From Anodontia alba (Eukaryota; Mollusca; Bivalvia; Lucinida; Lucinidae): 64,000 bases of DNA. Of the stretch, positions 32,431 to 42,732 are shown in pieces. The first letter of the stretch is position 1; the number at the start of each line of letters is the position of its first letter. The position numbers were made by a program, and so were the translations under genes. The notes below the pieces were generated by a model that searched no databases, was not told where the DNA came from, and saw only the letters and a list, made by a program, of their open reading frames with translations. The stretch spans positions 4,613,701 to 4,677,700 of the forward strand of contig OZ024828.1 of assembly GCA_964016985.1 (NCBI GenBank), read 5' to 3'.

Positions 32431-32743
32431 TTAAGGTTTAAAAGTTTAAGAGTTAAATGTGTTAAAGGATGCTACCTGGTAATCAGTGGGATCACATTTG
32501 TGAGAATTTTATACTTTGTGAGAAGAGATATTGAATGCCCCTGGTCAGGGGCGGATTCAGAGAGTTCAGTCAAATCCCATTTTGACTCAAAATTTCATTT
32601 TCATGGGAAATTTTGGATATATTTAATAAATCTGGGATACCGTATTTACCCGAAATATTTACACACCTTACTCTTTATTTTGTACTTCTCTTCAACAAGC
32701 CCATTTTACTACTTGTAAAGTGTGTAAAATTGTTGGGTGAGTG
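32431..32743. other. Unassigned sequence
   Basis: No gene or repeat family recognised. Confidence 0.5.
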
Positions 32744-32800
32744 ACAAACAGTGCAGACCCTGATCAGACGCCGCATCTGAGCTGGGTTTACACTGTTTGC
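32744..32800. repeat. Family H hairpin, tip shortened
   Basis: Arms ACAAACAGTGCAGACCCTGA and GCTGGGTTTACACTGTTTGC. Part of the right tip arm is deleted (GACGCCGCATCTGAG). Confidence 0.75.
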
Positions 32801-33318
32801 TCAGGCATGTCTGTCCGAATACGTAGAGTAAGTTTGGTAATTTGATCAAATCAACACCCCTCAGAAATCATCCTGGATCCGCCCCAGCTAGTATTCAAAG
32901 ATGTGTGAAGCAATCGATATACATGCATATATATGTAGTCACAGATCATTGGAAACACCATATATACATACAAACAACAAAATAAAATAATATGGATTCT
33001 ACAAAATATACAAGCACTAAACAATTAAAAATATCCTAGAGAAATGTAAACACGTTGAAAGACACTGGTTTTATACATGTTTAGCTCAGGTTTCTTTAAC
33101 CTGAATCAACATCTTCTCTTTTAGGCACTATTATCAAGTACAGAACTGTAGCGCTGTACTTCGACATTCCGCAATAAGTGTCAAAGTGAGACGCCATGCA
33201 ACAGACAATGAGATATTACTCCGAACTTTTACACCAGAGTCAAAGTGCGACGGCATCAGCGTCGTACTAGGACACTATATCATGCTTTTGGATGAGAGCC
33301 AAAGTAAGTGGGAATGTC
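32801..33318. other. Unassigned sequence
   Basis: No gene or repeat family recognised. Confidence 0.5.
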
Positions 33319-33595
33319 CATCAGGAAAACATACCTATATAATTTTGACTCCCTCAAACCCAACTTTTATTTAGTAAAACTGGGGTTTACAGGGGTATAC
33401 ATTATTTTTCTTATTTCTGTTCAAAAGCATAAATTGTGGTACTCGTTAGAACCTTCTCGGCGAGGCGGTTCTAACGAGTACCCACAATCTATGTTTTGAG
33501 CGGAAATACGAAAAATATTAGATTTTTTATCTGAAAACTTTCAGTTTTTGGTGGTGAAATTTTCAATATATTTGAATAGGCTTGTTTTCATAATG
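33319..33595 (-). mobile_element. Family A hairpin element, copy 16
   Basis: Reverse copy. Termini mutated (CATCAGGAAAAC and TTTTCATAATG). Confidence 0.88.
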
Positions 33596-33974
33596 TAAAG
33601 TACAGCGCTACACAGCACAGAAGTACTTCAACAGTTTGCTTCTTCCAAGTATTTGGAATTATCCATCTATATATATCCTTTTCATTCAGTACAGTCACAG
33701 AAGATCAAGGAAGTCAATACATTTTAAACATATTCCTTCAAAGGCACATGGCGCAAAATGGGATAAGAAACGCATATAAGTATCACACGCATTCTGTTAT
33801 AGTTATTTTGTTTCCTAAAGAACCTCTGAAATGTAGCACTGCCGATGCATGGTAAATGTTCACATCAAGGTAACATCTAAAACACGAAATCACGTCAAAA
33901 CTGTTTTATCTAAATAAATATAAATACGAAATCATGAAATGTACATACGTCGTGTCCCATTTAATGTATTTGAT
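33596..33974. other. Unassigned sequence
   Basis: No gene recognised. It lies 3' of Wnt7 on the minus strand. Confidence 0.45.
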
Positions 33975-34525
33975 AAGACACTTAACGTTATTTTGATGCT
34001 AAATTAGACACGTTCCTGTGAAGCTAAATTAGACAAATTAAACAAATGTTTCTGTGCTGTAAATTAGACAAACGTTAGTGTGATGCTATATTAGACACAC
34101 GTTACTGCGATGCTAAATTAGATCCACGTTTCTGTGATGCTAAATTAGACAAACGGTATTGTGTTGCTAACTGTTATGCTAAATTAGACACACGTAACTG
34201 TAAATGCAAAATTAGGCACCGTTATTGTGATGCTAACTTAGGCATAATCTACTGAGATACTAAATTAGACACATGTAACTGTGAAGCTAAATTAGACACA
34301 GTTCTTGTGATGCTTACTTAGGCTCAAGTTTCTGTGATACTAAATTAGACATATGTAACTGTGATGCTAAATTAGACATATATGTAACTGTGATGCTAAA
34401 TTAGGCATTAGTTACTGTGACGTTAAATTAGAGACACGTAACTGTATTGCTAATTTAGACACAGAGTAATGTTAAATAGATTAGACAAACATTACTGTGA
34501 TGATTAATTAGAGATGCTAAATTAC
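33975..34525. repeat. 27-bp minisatellite downstream of Wnt7
   Basis: About 20 diverged units with the core GATGCTAAATTAGACACACG followed by TTACTGT. It ends about 260 bp beyond the Wnt7 stop codon, so it may be transcribed as 3' UTR. Confidence 0.9.
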
Positions 34526-34593
34526 ACACACGGCACTCTGTTCAGAAAGTGCCTACAAGGGTAGTAGCATGACAACTGTCCCTTATCGCATAT

Positions 34594-34659
34594 GCGGACA
34601 ACGAAGGCCCTGATTAGACTGCCCATCCGCACAGTCTGATCAGGGCCTTTGTTGTCCGC
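34594..34659. repeat. Family I hairpin
   Basis: Near-perfect stem of about 29 bp: GCGGACAACGAAGGCCCTGA and TCAGGGCCTTTGTTGTCCGC, tip GACTGCCCATCCGCACAGTC. It lies about 120 bp beyond the Wnt7 stop. Confidence 0.88.
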
Positions 34660-34782
34660 TTCCAAATCGTTAGATATTACAGAATACATTGATAAACAGA
34701 GACGGTCTTGTAGAGACTGGGCGGACACGTCATAAGATATAATTTCTCCTATTTCCGGTTGGTTTGTTTCATGGCTCTACGT

Positions 34783-35268
34783 TTATTTGCACGTATATTC
34801 CAATCTTTTCTCTGTACAATTGTTACAATCGACCTTACAACACCAGTGGAATGTACAGTTACACTGCCATGTCTTCGTATACTGATGTGTATTATAGCCC
34901 CGTCCACAACATAATAGCGTACAACCATCATTTCCTTCAGAAGTTCTATTGCATCGCCTTCCAACAGTCCCTAGGGACCCAGTCTCGATATCATGTTCGC
35001 AGTAATTTGGGGATCTCTCTAAATAAACTAAATCACGTCTTCGCGGTTTTCTGTTAGGTCTTTTAGACTTTTTCAGAAGTAGAGTCTGTGGTCGTTTCAA
35101 TCTACTGCCTCCCTTCCAAGGAACCACTAGTTTAGATATCTGGTACTGTTTAAATAAATAGTCTCCAATTTTTCTGAAAGGCGGTAGTCGTCTCCAGCAG
35201 GTTTTCATGGTACAGGACCCCGACGGCCCATGGCAACGACACTCCACACCCATGTTGTCTTTGACAGC
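34783..35268 (-). CDS. Wnt7: Wnt7-type ligand, last coding exon
   Basis: Encodes the last 161 residues of a secreted, lipid-modified Wnt signalling ligand that acts through Frizzled and LRP5/6 receptors. The exon begins in phase 0 after a clear acceptor (TTCTTTCTTTGCAG) with AVKDNMGVECRCHG, and ends at a TAA (34783-34785). The acylation loop is CHGPSGSC (exon residues 12-19). The serine that carries palmitoleate is present, but the usual Val before it is Pro. The C-terminal cysteine-rich domain is complete (SPNYCE, GTVGRRC, LLCCGRGYNTHQY, WQCNCTFHWCC, YTCK). GYNTHQY...WQCNC and DLVYLERSPNYCE, together with the KRP...KK...RKP linker (about 58-76), point to Wnt7 among the subfamilies. N-glycosylation sequons: Asn107, Asn137 and Asn150. 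Reading back beyond the acceptor stays open for 20 codons, but that stretch is intronic and not Wnt-like. Confidence 0.95.
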   Translation of the reverse strand, partial: AVKDNMGVECRCHGPSGSCTMKTCWRRLPPFRKIGDYLFKQYQISKLVVPWKGGSRLKRPQTLLLKKSKRPNRKPRRRDLVYLERSPNYCEHDIETGSLGTVGRRCNRTSEGNDGCTLLCCGRGYNTHQYTKTWQCNCTFHWCCKVDCNNCTEKRLEYTCK

Positions 35269-35374
35269 CTGCAAAGAAAGAATCAGGTCTGTTAACATGC
35301 CTATGTGTAACTTATATCTCTCAGTCACAGTTCTAAATAAGGCGCTTCATGTCAACCCAAAATATTGATTTCTT

Positions 35375-35440
35375 TTTATATTTTTCAATGAAAATATGTT
35401 TTGTGGGTACTCATTAGAAGCGCCATAGTGAGTGATTTTG
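35375..35440. repeat. Isolated hairpin-core fragment
   Basis: 'gaaaatatgttttgtgggta' and CTCATTAGAAGCGCCATAGT match the left half of the A/B/C hairpin core without any element termini. Confidence 0.55.
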
Positions 35441-35576
35441 TAAAAAATAAAAGCCCGTTGCCGGCAAGCGTCCCCCGACGTCATAGCTGTGTTAGTAAAG
35501 GGTTGTGAGTTTTAAATCCGTACAATAGGAGGATATCCCCAAAACCACATGCACATCTTCAGACCATGTGTAGCAA

Positions 35577-35952
35577 ATATGCATAGTTTCAAAATTATCG
35601 GTAGAAAGTTCTAGGAGGAGTTGTGCCCACAAGGTATCTATTCAAATACTAATTGGACCTGTAAAAGACTGTCAAAAAGTGGAAAAGTTGATTAACATTA
35701 CGAAAACACGCCTTTTCAAATATATAGAAAATTTCACCTCCAAAAACTGAAAATTTTTAGATAAAAAACTCTGATATTTTTTCATATTTCTGTTCAAAAC
35801 ATAAATTGTGGGTACTCGTTAGAATCGCCACGGCGAAGTTTAAAAATGATGGGTAGAAAACTGTTGGATGAGTTGCGCCCACGAGGTATTTATTCTAATA
35901 CTAATCGGACCAGAAAAAACGTCGAAAAGTGGAAAAAAGTTGATAAAAATGA
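35577..35952. repeat. Direct duplication flanking a half family A element
   Basis: About 115 bp at 35577-35693 ('cggtagaaagttctaggagg', 'gttgtgcccacaaggtat') recurs diverged at 35840-35952 ('gggtagaaaactgttggatg', 'gttgcgcccacgaggtat'), with the truncated family A copy 17 between. Confidence 0.8.
35696..35838 (+). mobile_element. Family A hairpin element, copy 17 (left half only)
   Basis: Runs from CATTACGAAAACACGCC to the hairpin tip (GTTAGAATCGCCACGGCGA) and stops there. The right half is absent. Confidence 0.88.
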
Positions 35953-36052
35953 TGGGACGATAACCCCAAATTCAGTTGTAACCTACCGACTATAAATAAA
36001 ACAAACGCGTCTTGGACTACTTGGTCATAGTACAATGTGATAAAATGTAAAA

Positions 36053-36330
36053 CATCACGAAAACATGTCTATATAATGTTGACCCCCTTAAACCCCACTT
36101 TTATAAAGTAAAACTGGGGTTTATAGGGGTATACATTATTTTTCTTAGTTTTGCTCGAAAACATAGATTGTGGGTACACGTTAGAACCGCCTCGCCGAGG
36201 CGGTTCTAACGAGTACCCACAATCTATGTTTTGAGCAGAAATATGAAAAATATCGGGGTTTTTATGTGAATTTTTTTAGTTTTTGGAGGTGAAATCTTAT
36301 ATATATTTGAATAGGTGTGTTTTCGTAAAA
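36053..36330 (-). mobile_element. Family A hairpin element, copy 18
   Basis: Reverse copy. The core is intact. The right terminus ends CGTAAAATATGG, so the last three bases are altered. Confidence 0.88.
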
Positions 36331-36441
36331 TATGGTATGGCCTGCTAGGCACATCTTATTTAATTCAGCTGCCTCCTGTACACAGAGCTCGTAAGTGAGT
36401 TTTTTTTTCATTCCTTCAGTTTCAGTTGCGTAAGCAGTAGG

Positions 36442-36630
36442 TTTAACCTTAACCACTCTCTTCGCTAATTCAGCAGACGACAAATTGGTGATATTTTCTT
36501 ATTTTTCCAAGAAAACAGAATTTAATTCGACATTTCATGCCAATTGCATGAAATGCCAAATCCTGTTTTCTGGGAAAATATTTCAAAATGTCGTCTGCTG
36601 AATCTTTTACCCAGAGTGCTAAGCATTAAA
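36442..36630. repeat. Family E palindromic element, copy 5
   Basis: TCAGCAGACGACAAATTGG on the left, AAAATGTCGTCTGCTGAATC on the right, with the tip shortened to ATGCCAATTGCATG. Confidence 0.82.
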
Positions 36631-37228
36631 CAACCCATTAAACAACCTTTCTAATGCTCTTAAAAGTTGGGTTTCCCTTCGTCCAGTTTTAATTTTGTAA
36701 GTGGTAGGTCTAATAAAGAAAGAAAGCAAAAGTATTATAAATGTGTTGCAGTTCAGTGTCATGCATTTAAAACGACAGTGAATGGGTGCAATATGTGCAT
36801 ATGGTTGTCAACTGGAGAGAAAAATATTTATCATTTTTCAAGCTTTTCTTACAAACACAGACAAGAGTGACCGAAATGAACCGTTCTCAAAAGCAAAGAC
36901 ACCATACAATAACCCATGGTTTCATTGTTATAGAACATATGAATGACATTCTTATTATCAATAACACTTCTCAATTTTCATTTGTTCCAAAAATACTTAA
37001 ATATTGCTAGACCTCGCGATAAAATCACAAAAACAGGTGAAGCGATATTTGAGACTCCTTTTCACCGATAAATCAAATGCCATAGTCATGTTAACGGATG
37101 AAGTTTGAAAAATCAGTATCAGGTGTAACAAATACAATGTATATGCAGGGAGAAAACGCATTAACAATTAATGTCCAGATTACTTCAATTGATTCTTCCA
37201 TCGTGCAAATCAGAAGAGACCATAATCT
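36631..37228. other. Unassigned sequence
   Basis: Open frames of 60 to 75 codons without recognisable domains. Confidence 0.5.
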
Positions 37229-37300
37229 GTCATACCGTTTTCGACCCAATTACCGTACTGTGCGCTTAGTATTCTTTTGTTTTTCAAAATTACTGGAAAA
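37229..37300. repeat. Family D terminal fragment
   Basis: 'ataccgttttcgacccaatt' and 'accgtactgtgcgcttag' match the left terminus of the family D element at 54304. The rest is replaced by a family E copy. Confidence 0.6.
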
Positions 37301-37301
37301 C

Positions 37302-37508
37302 TTAACCTTTACCACTTACTGAGCATATTCAGCGGACAATAAACAGATGACGATTTTTCCTTTTATTCTTCACAGAAACAGTATTTGGCATTTCATGCAA
37401 AATTGGAGACCATTTGCATGAAATGTCAAATCCTGTTTCCTGGAAAAAATAAGAAAAATATTTCAAGATGTCTTCTACGGAAGTTTTACCCTGATTACTA
37501 GGCGTTAA
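37302..37508. repeat. Family E palindromic element, copy 6
   Basis: GGCATTTCATGCAAAATTGG and CATTTGCATGAAATGTCAAA around the tip. Outer arms diverged (CAGCGGACAATAAAC; GATGTCTTCTACGG). Confidence 0.75.
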
Positions 37509-38033
37509 AGAAAGATCAGCAGAGGACTTCATGAGGGGCATATTTAAGTTTGTTGACCTCAGGCACATTTTGCTTCGTATGTATTATCTATTCTCAAGAT
37601 ACTGCGGATGACTGGGTTTAACTTTTAAAAGGGACACTAACATAGTATAGACTGCTCTAAATATTCGAGATTCACTGCAACACACGTCACTGCACTATGA
37701 ACAACAAAATTCTGTATTAATTTTAATAAACTGTGAAATTAGATGACAATGATTTCTAGTAAAATGAAAGCTTGTGGCGAGGTAACACTTGGTGTCGGAT
37801 GGAACAGGCATATGGATGAGAGCCCAACAACTATCTCAAATGAACACTCAGTGAGTCAACTTAAAATAATGGCCCGTGACCTTTAGTCCATCACAACTGA
37901 CATATGATACCTTAGTTGTAAATGATGTTTTCAGTCATTTGTAACTATAACAGGTGTTAAGCAATAAGTATCAGACTTGTAATGCGTAAACGCAGATACA
38001 TTTTTTTTAGTGTTTCACTACGATAAAATCAGA
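37509..38033. other. Unassigned Wnt7 intron sequence
   Basis: No repeat family recognised. Confidence 0.5.
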
Positions 38034-38311
38034 CATTACGAAAACACGCCTATTCAAATATATTGAAAAATTTACAACCAAAAAAGGAAAATTTACAAAT
38101 AAAAAAAATCTGATATTTTTCATATTTCTGCTCAAAACACAGATTGTGGGTACTCGTTAGAACCGCCTCGGCGAGGCGGTTCTAACGAGTACCCACAATC
38201 TATGTTTTTTAGCAAAATAAGAAAAATAAGGTATACCCCTCTAAACCCCAGATTTACTATATAAAAGTGGGGCTTAAGGGGTCAAAATTGTATAGGCGTG
38301 TTTTCGTGATG
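38034..38311 (+). mobile_element. Family A hairpin element, copy 19
   Basis: Forward copy, complete, core tip GAACCGCCTCGGCGAGGCGG. Confidence 0.92.
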
Positions 38312-38498
38312 GCTTAAATTAACGAGTATTTTCCGGAGCCAAATCCATGGTAAAAATACCGAACAATCAAATGCTGGCAGAAATTACGATGTCGACGCCC
38401 GTGAACCGTCAATAAATCAGGAATACAAATTGATAAAATGCAATCTTAAAGGCTGCCAATTGTATGCAAACAGCGCGATGATGTGCATTTCCATCTTC

Positions 38499-38918
38499 CA
38501 TTAAGAATACACGCCTATTCAAATATATAGAAAATTTCACCTCCAAAAACTGAAAATTCTCAGATAAAAAACTCATACATAATAATGCTGGTTCTAACGA
38601 TTACCCACAATCTATGTTTTTGAGCAGAAATAAGGAAAATAAGGTATACCCCTGTAAACCCCAGTTTTGATTAGTTCAATACTTCATTAATTGTACTAAA
38701 AAAATCGAACTTCTATGTTTAATGTCATTGTCATGTGAGTTATAATGTGTGTGTATTATAATGTACGGGGAAGGGTCGTAACTAATGTTGCTAGAACTTG
38801 TGGCCCGACCCCTTTGCATTAGTTATATGCAATAAAATATAATTAAACTACTCCAGTTTTACTATATAAAAGTAGGGTTTAAGGGGAGTCAGCATTACAT
38901 AGGCATGTTTTCGTGATG
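38499..38918 (+). mobile_element. Family A hairpin element, copy 20, with a 184-bp insertion
   Basis: Termini CATTAAGAATACACGCC and GGCATGTTTTCGTGATG. The left core arm is deleted (CATAATAATGCTGGTTCTAA). The right part is interrupted at CCAGTTTT by another insertion. Confidence 0.88.
38669..38852. mobile_element. 184-bp insertion with an 8-bp duplication
   Basis: CCAGTTTT stands on both sides (38661-38668 and 38853-38860) where other family A copies have it once. The insert starts GATTAGTTCAATACTTC and contains 'gaagggtcgtaactaatg' and 'tgcattagttatatgcaata'. It has no coding frame. An 8-bp duplication would fit a hAT-type or other non-autonomous element, but clear TIRs are not seen. Confidence 0.75.
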
Positions 38919-39110
38919 TATCATGGAGAAATGATAACGTTTGCAAGGAATATGCTAATCCGAACTGGGAAAAAACAAAACAAAAAAAAAACACTAGCAA
39001 GATGACCGCCAACATGACTGGCCATGTGATCGAAGTCTACGTAATTTAATTCTGATCGGATTTACGGAGAATTACGGGACCGTTATGAAATTGATGACGT
39101 TTATTAGAAA
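38919..39110. other. Unassigned Wnt7 intron sequence
   Basis: No repeat family recognised. Confidence 0.45.
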
Positions 39111-39210
39111 GACGATTCATATGAAATACAAGCCTTAAAATAACTTCTCTGAAAAGTTATAAAAAATAGCATGCCGTTTGCTGCTATTTTACTTGACAGT
39201 TTAAGGGTTA
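39111..39210. repeat. Family F element, right half
   Basis: GACGATTCATATGAAATACA, AAGCCTTAAAATAACTTCTC and 'ttacttgacagtttaaggg' match the right arm of the copy at 43586. Confidence 0.6.
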
Positions 39211-39435
39211 GCTCAAAAGTAGCTGAAGTACATGAAGTCAATAAACAGCATTCCATTGATGGGCTATTGTACTCCTATAAGTATAGAACGATTCTGACGC
39301 TTACAAAATGCCATTCATAATTAATAGGCGCTGTCTTCTTGTTGAAGATACCATTATCAAAAATCAACATAACAATTCAGCAGTACCTTGGAATGTTTGC
39401 AAATCAGAGTCCCAGCATATGAAAACCCACCTTTG

Positions 39436-39659
39436 CATTACGAAAACACGCCTATTCAAATATATTGAAAATTTCACCTCCAAAAACTGAGTTTTCAGAT
39501 AAAAATTCTGATATCGGCGAGGCGGTTCTAACGAGTACCCACAATCTATGTTTTTGAGCAGAAATAAGAAAAATAATGTATACTCCTGTAAACCCCAGTT
39601 TTACTATATATAAGTGGGGTTTAAGGGGGTCAAAATTATATAGGTATGTTTTCGTAATG
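39436..39659 (+). mobile_element. Family A hairpin element, copy 21 (left core arm deleted)
   Basis: Sequence jumps from ATTCTGATAT to CGGCGAGGCGGTTC, so the whole left hairpin arm is lost while the right arm and both termini remain. Confidence 0.9.
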
Positions 39660-39860
39660 GTCATCAACTAAGAACTAAGCCTGCGAGATCATCTGCTTTG
39701 GTTTCACTGTAGCTCAACAGGCAGGAAGAAGTCAATAATGCCGATATCCATTCGAATTCAATTTACAGAATTTAATTAGGAATAAATAAGGAAAAAAAAC
39801 TGAGGGTAAGCTTTATGCCAAGTGTCTTTCTTACTTTCAGGATAACCTGTCATAGATAAA

Positions 39861-40140
39861 CATTACGAAAATATGCCTATTCAAATATGTAGAAATTTTC
39901 ACCTTCAAAAACTGAAAATTTTCAGATAAAAAATCTCTGATATTTTTCATATTTCCGCTCAAAACATAGATTGTTGGTACTCGTTAGAACCGCCTCGGCG
40001 AGGCGGTTCTAACGAGTACCCACAATCTGTATTTTTGAGCAGAAATAAGAAAAATAAAAAATACCCCTGTAAGCCCCAGTTTTACTATATAAAAGTGGGG
40101 TTTGAGGAGGTCAAAACTATATAGGCGTGTTTTCGTGATG
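39861..40140 (+). mobile_element. Family A hairpin element, copy 22
   Basis: Forward copy, complete. Only 200 bp from copy 21 and in the same orientation. Confidence 0.92.
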
Positions 40141-40255
40141 ATGACCCGCATTAGGCGACGACCCGAAAAGGGTGACGTGACCAGTGGCGTAAGCCGAACG
40201 AAATTATTGTTTAGCACACCGAGGAAAATTCTTGACAGAAAAAAATCTTCATGGT

Positions 40256-40352
40256 ATCGCTTCTGAAATAGGAACTAGTCTCAAAGGAAAAAAAATTCCT
40301 CGCAGAGGGAGCATTTTTTTCCTTTAAGTGTAGCCCCAATTTTAGAAGCGAT
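40256..40352. repeat. Family J palindromic element, copy 1
   Basis: Ends TCGCTTCTGAAATAGG and TAGCCCCAATTTTAGAAGCG, inner CAAAGGAAAAAAAATTCCTC / TTTTTTTCCTTTAAG. Copy 2 is at 61350. Confidence 0.72.
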
Positions 40353-40440
40353 TAATTATTTTTTTTACGAGGAGCCCTGATGGTAAAAAGCAAAATATTT
40401 TGTTAGTTGATGTCTCTTTATTGCAAATATTGTTATTTTT

Positions 40441-40465
40441 ATTACGCATGCTGCGCATGCGTAAT
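40441..40465. repeat. Small perfect palindrome
   Basis: ATTACGCATG-CTGCG-CATGCGTAAT. Confidence 0.8.
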
Positions 40466-40501
40466 GTGCACAATGAGCATTACACCTATGCTGACTGTAT
40501 A

Positions 40502-40851
40502 CAGTCGAACCTCAATAGCTCGAACACCGATGGCTCGTTTACCATGGCTGATTCGAACCTGTTTTTGAGTCCCTACGAAATTCTTCCGATAGCTCACGTA
40601 AACAAATATTTAAGGACATTTTATCAGAAAATAATATGTTGTGTGTACTCATTAGAATTGCCTCATCGAGGCGATTCTAATGAGTACACTCAACATTCCA
40701 TTATTGTATAGAAGATTGAAAATACTTCCCATAATTATCGCCATTTGCTAACTGACCTGGCACCATGATTAACCCTCAGTGGCTCGAACTACCTATTTCT
40801 AGAACAATTTTCTACGGTCCCAAAGATGTTCGAGCCAATGAAGTTCGACTG
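40502..40851 (+). mobile_element. Family B pogo/Tigger-like MITE, best copy
   Basis: 350 bp with inverted ends CAGTCGAACCTCAATAGCTC and GAGCCAATGAAGTTCGACTG, flanked by TATA on both sides (at least a TA duplication). The centre has TGTGTACTCATTAGAATTGC / GCGATTCTAATGAGTACACT. It carries the unoccupied 'catgattaaccctcagtgg' site that in the 401-1011 copy is occupied by family A. Confidence 0.85.
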
Positions 40852-41500
40852 TATAGGGATGTGCCGGTTGGTTTGTATGTTAGGTATGAATATATAACAC
40901 TTGTCCCTGTGTGTCTTGGCTCAAAGAAATTCCATAGCATCTCGGACATATAAAATCATGTTCAGAATTACTCTCTGGCCTTATTCAGCAGACATAAAAT
41001 TGAGGATATTCTTCTTTTAAAAACAACGACGATGCTGACGACAACGAAGATGACAACAACAATAACACAGAATGAAAAAAATAATATTTAACTAGGCCAC
41101 AACATTAAACAAAGCTTATGGTAATATTCTAATTACGCTATCATTTACGGTTAAAATAATACACGACTTTCAATTTTGCCACTCGCCTTTACTTTCCCAT
41201 ACCAAATCGAAAGTCTACCGTTACAACTTCGAGATTTTAAAAGCATTGAAGGCAATTTCTTGCGGCGGGACACAGTCGTCTGCGTGACTCTAGTAATTTA
41301 TCAATCTTAACACACAGGGCACCCTTAATAAGCTATCTTAAAGCCATTGGCACAATATAAATGCATTTCTTTTGACAGATTGGGTTATCAATGAGTTGTT
41401 TGAAAGATAACGGTAGAGAAGACACTTGGGAGGCGTTAAGCTAATAAAGTCAACAAGACCCTACCGTATATGCTCTAAGTATTTGAGCAGACAGGTCTTG
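40852..41500. other. Unassigned Wnt7 intron sequence
   Basis: Contains a short GAC/AAC-rich stretch near 41030-41070. No repeat family recognised. Confidence 0.5.
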
Positions 41501-41567
41501 GCAAACAGTGTAGACCCAGATCAGACGCCGCAGAACGCGGCGTCTGATCAGGGTCTACACTGTTTGG
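41501..41567. repeat. Family H hairpin (GACGCCGC tip), very well preserved
   Basis: GCAAACAGTGTAGACCCAGA and GGGTCTACACTGTTTGG with the tip CAGACGCCGC-AGAAC-GCGGCGTCTG. Stem about 30 bp. Confidence 0.9.
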
Positions 41568-41719
41568 TATTCGTCCATGTTTTAAGGCAAATCGACATGC
41601 TGTTCAATAGAGTTGTCAAATTTACGACAAGTATGGTAAGGATTTGGGGTGGCAGAATACCTATGGTAAGTACGGTATAGGTGTCACGACTTGGAAAAGC
41701 GGTTCTTATCGCGTATGTT

Positions 41720-41790
41720 AGCAATGGAAGCCATGATCAGTCTGCACATGTGCACAGTCTGATCAGGGATTCCGTTCCTCGCGTAAAGAA
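41720..41790. repeat. Family I hairpin
   Basis: GGAAGCCATGATCAGTCTGC and GTCTGATCAGGGATTCCGTT with the tip CTGCACATGTGCACAG. Confidence 0.75.
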
Positions 41791-42035
41791 TCAAGGTATG
41801 TTATAGAATATATCGACGTTCAGAGGAGACCTAGATCAGATGGCGCGGATGGATGATCTGGTCATTAGCTTTTCGCATGGCGTCAGGGTTTTTCTCACGG
41901 TTCGCATCAATTATCAGTCTAGACCAAACATTAGAACTTATCAGAATTAGGAATAGGGAATATATGTATATAGCTTTACACTTACTTAAAATTACATTGT
42001 AATCATTCTGTATGACCATTCACGGAAGATTATAC

Positions 42036-42222
42036 GGGGCCGTGCCATGCGAAAACACGTATTCAGGCATATGCATACAGCGAAGGCCCAGATCAGCCTG
42101 CGCATCCGCGCAGTCTGATCAAGACCTATACTGTTCGCTTACAGAATCATTGGCTACTATAGAATGTTACAATGGAGAACAAATGCCCGGATGAGACTTT
42201 GATCGCTTGACGCAGCCTATAT
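42036..42222. repeat. Family I hairpin element
   Basis: 'ggccgtgccatgcgaaaaca', then the hairpin CAGATCAGCCTGCGCATCCG / CGCAGTCTGATCAAGACC, then 'cgcttacagaatcattggct'. Confidence 0.8.
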
Positions 42223-42389
42223 ACATGATATATTCTTTTTCAGTAAGATCATGTCAGCTATTTTCTATATTAAACTTTATTCCAAAGGTGCACCTTTCAG
42301 GCTAATTTCTTATTGCAGCAGCTGTTGTATAGTGCTTGTCTGGAGGCTGTTACGTTGTCTCGTTCTTCAATATGATGCTGTTATGAAAT

Positions 42390-42625
42390 GAGCCGCAACG
42401 TGAGAAAACGTATCTTCTCACATGTGCGCCCAACGAAGACTCAAATCAGCCCGCGCATCCGCGCAGTCTGATCAGAGTCTTCGTTGTCCGATGAAGAAAC
42501 TTCGCATCCTTGGCTATCCAAAATGCGGCCAGTGAAGATTCAGATCAGACTGCGCGAATTCGCAGGCTGATCTGAATCTTCGCTGGGCGCACATGTCCGA
42601 AGGTAAGTTTTCTAACGTTCAGACT
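42390..42625. repeat. Family I double hairpin
   Basis: Two hairpins side by side (42440-42490 and 42533-42590): GCGAAGACTCAAATCAGCCC-type / CAGAGTCTTCGTTGTCCG, and AGTGAAGATTCAGATCAGAC / GCTGATCTGAATCTTCGCTG. The outermost GTGCGCCCA (42424) also pairs with TGGGCGCAC (42587), so the unit is an inverted pair of hairpins. Confidence 0.8.
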
Positions 42626-42654
42626 CGCATGTTTTGGTCATTTGAAACTGCTGT

Positions 42655-42732
42655 GCTCATTCATGAAAGCTGAAAATAGAGTACCACATTTTAGCTCATT
42701 CATGAAAACTGAAAATAGAGTACCACATAAAA
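42655..42732. repeat. 39-bp tandem duplication
   Basis: Two units of GCTCATTCATGAAAGCTGAA... ending GTACCACAT, with two or three differences. Confidence 0.92.

Noticed and set aside
35269..35328. Extra 20 in-frame codons upstream of the Wnt7 last exon, starting with an ATG
   Set aside because: They precede a strong acceptor (TTTCTTTGCAG) and are not Wnt-like. The upstream exon at 59839-60110 joins in phase exactly at GCT.
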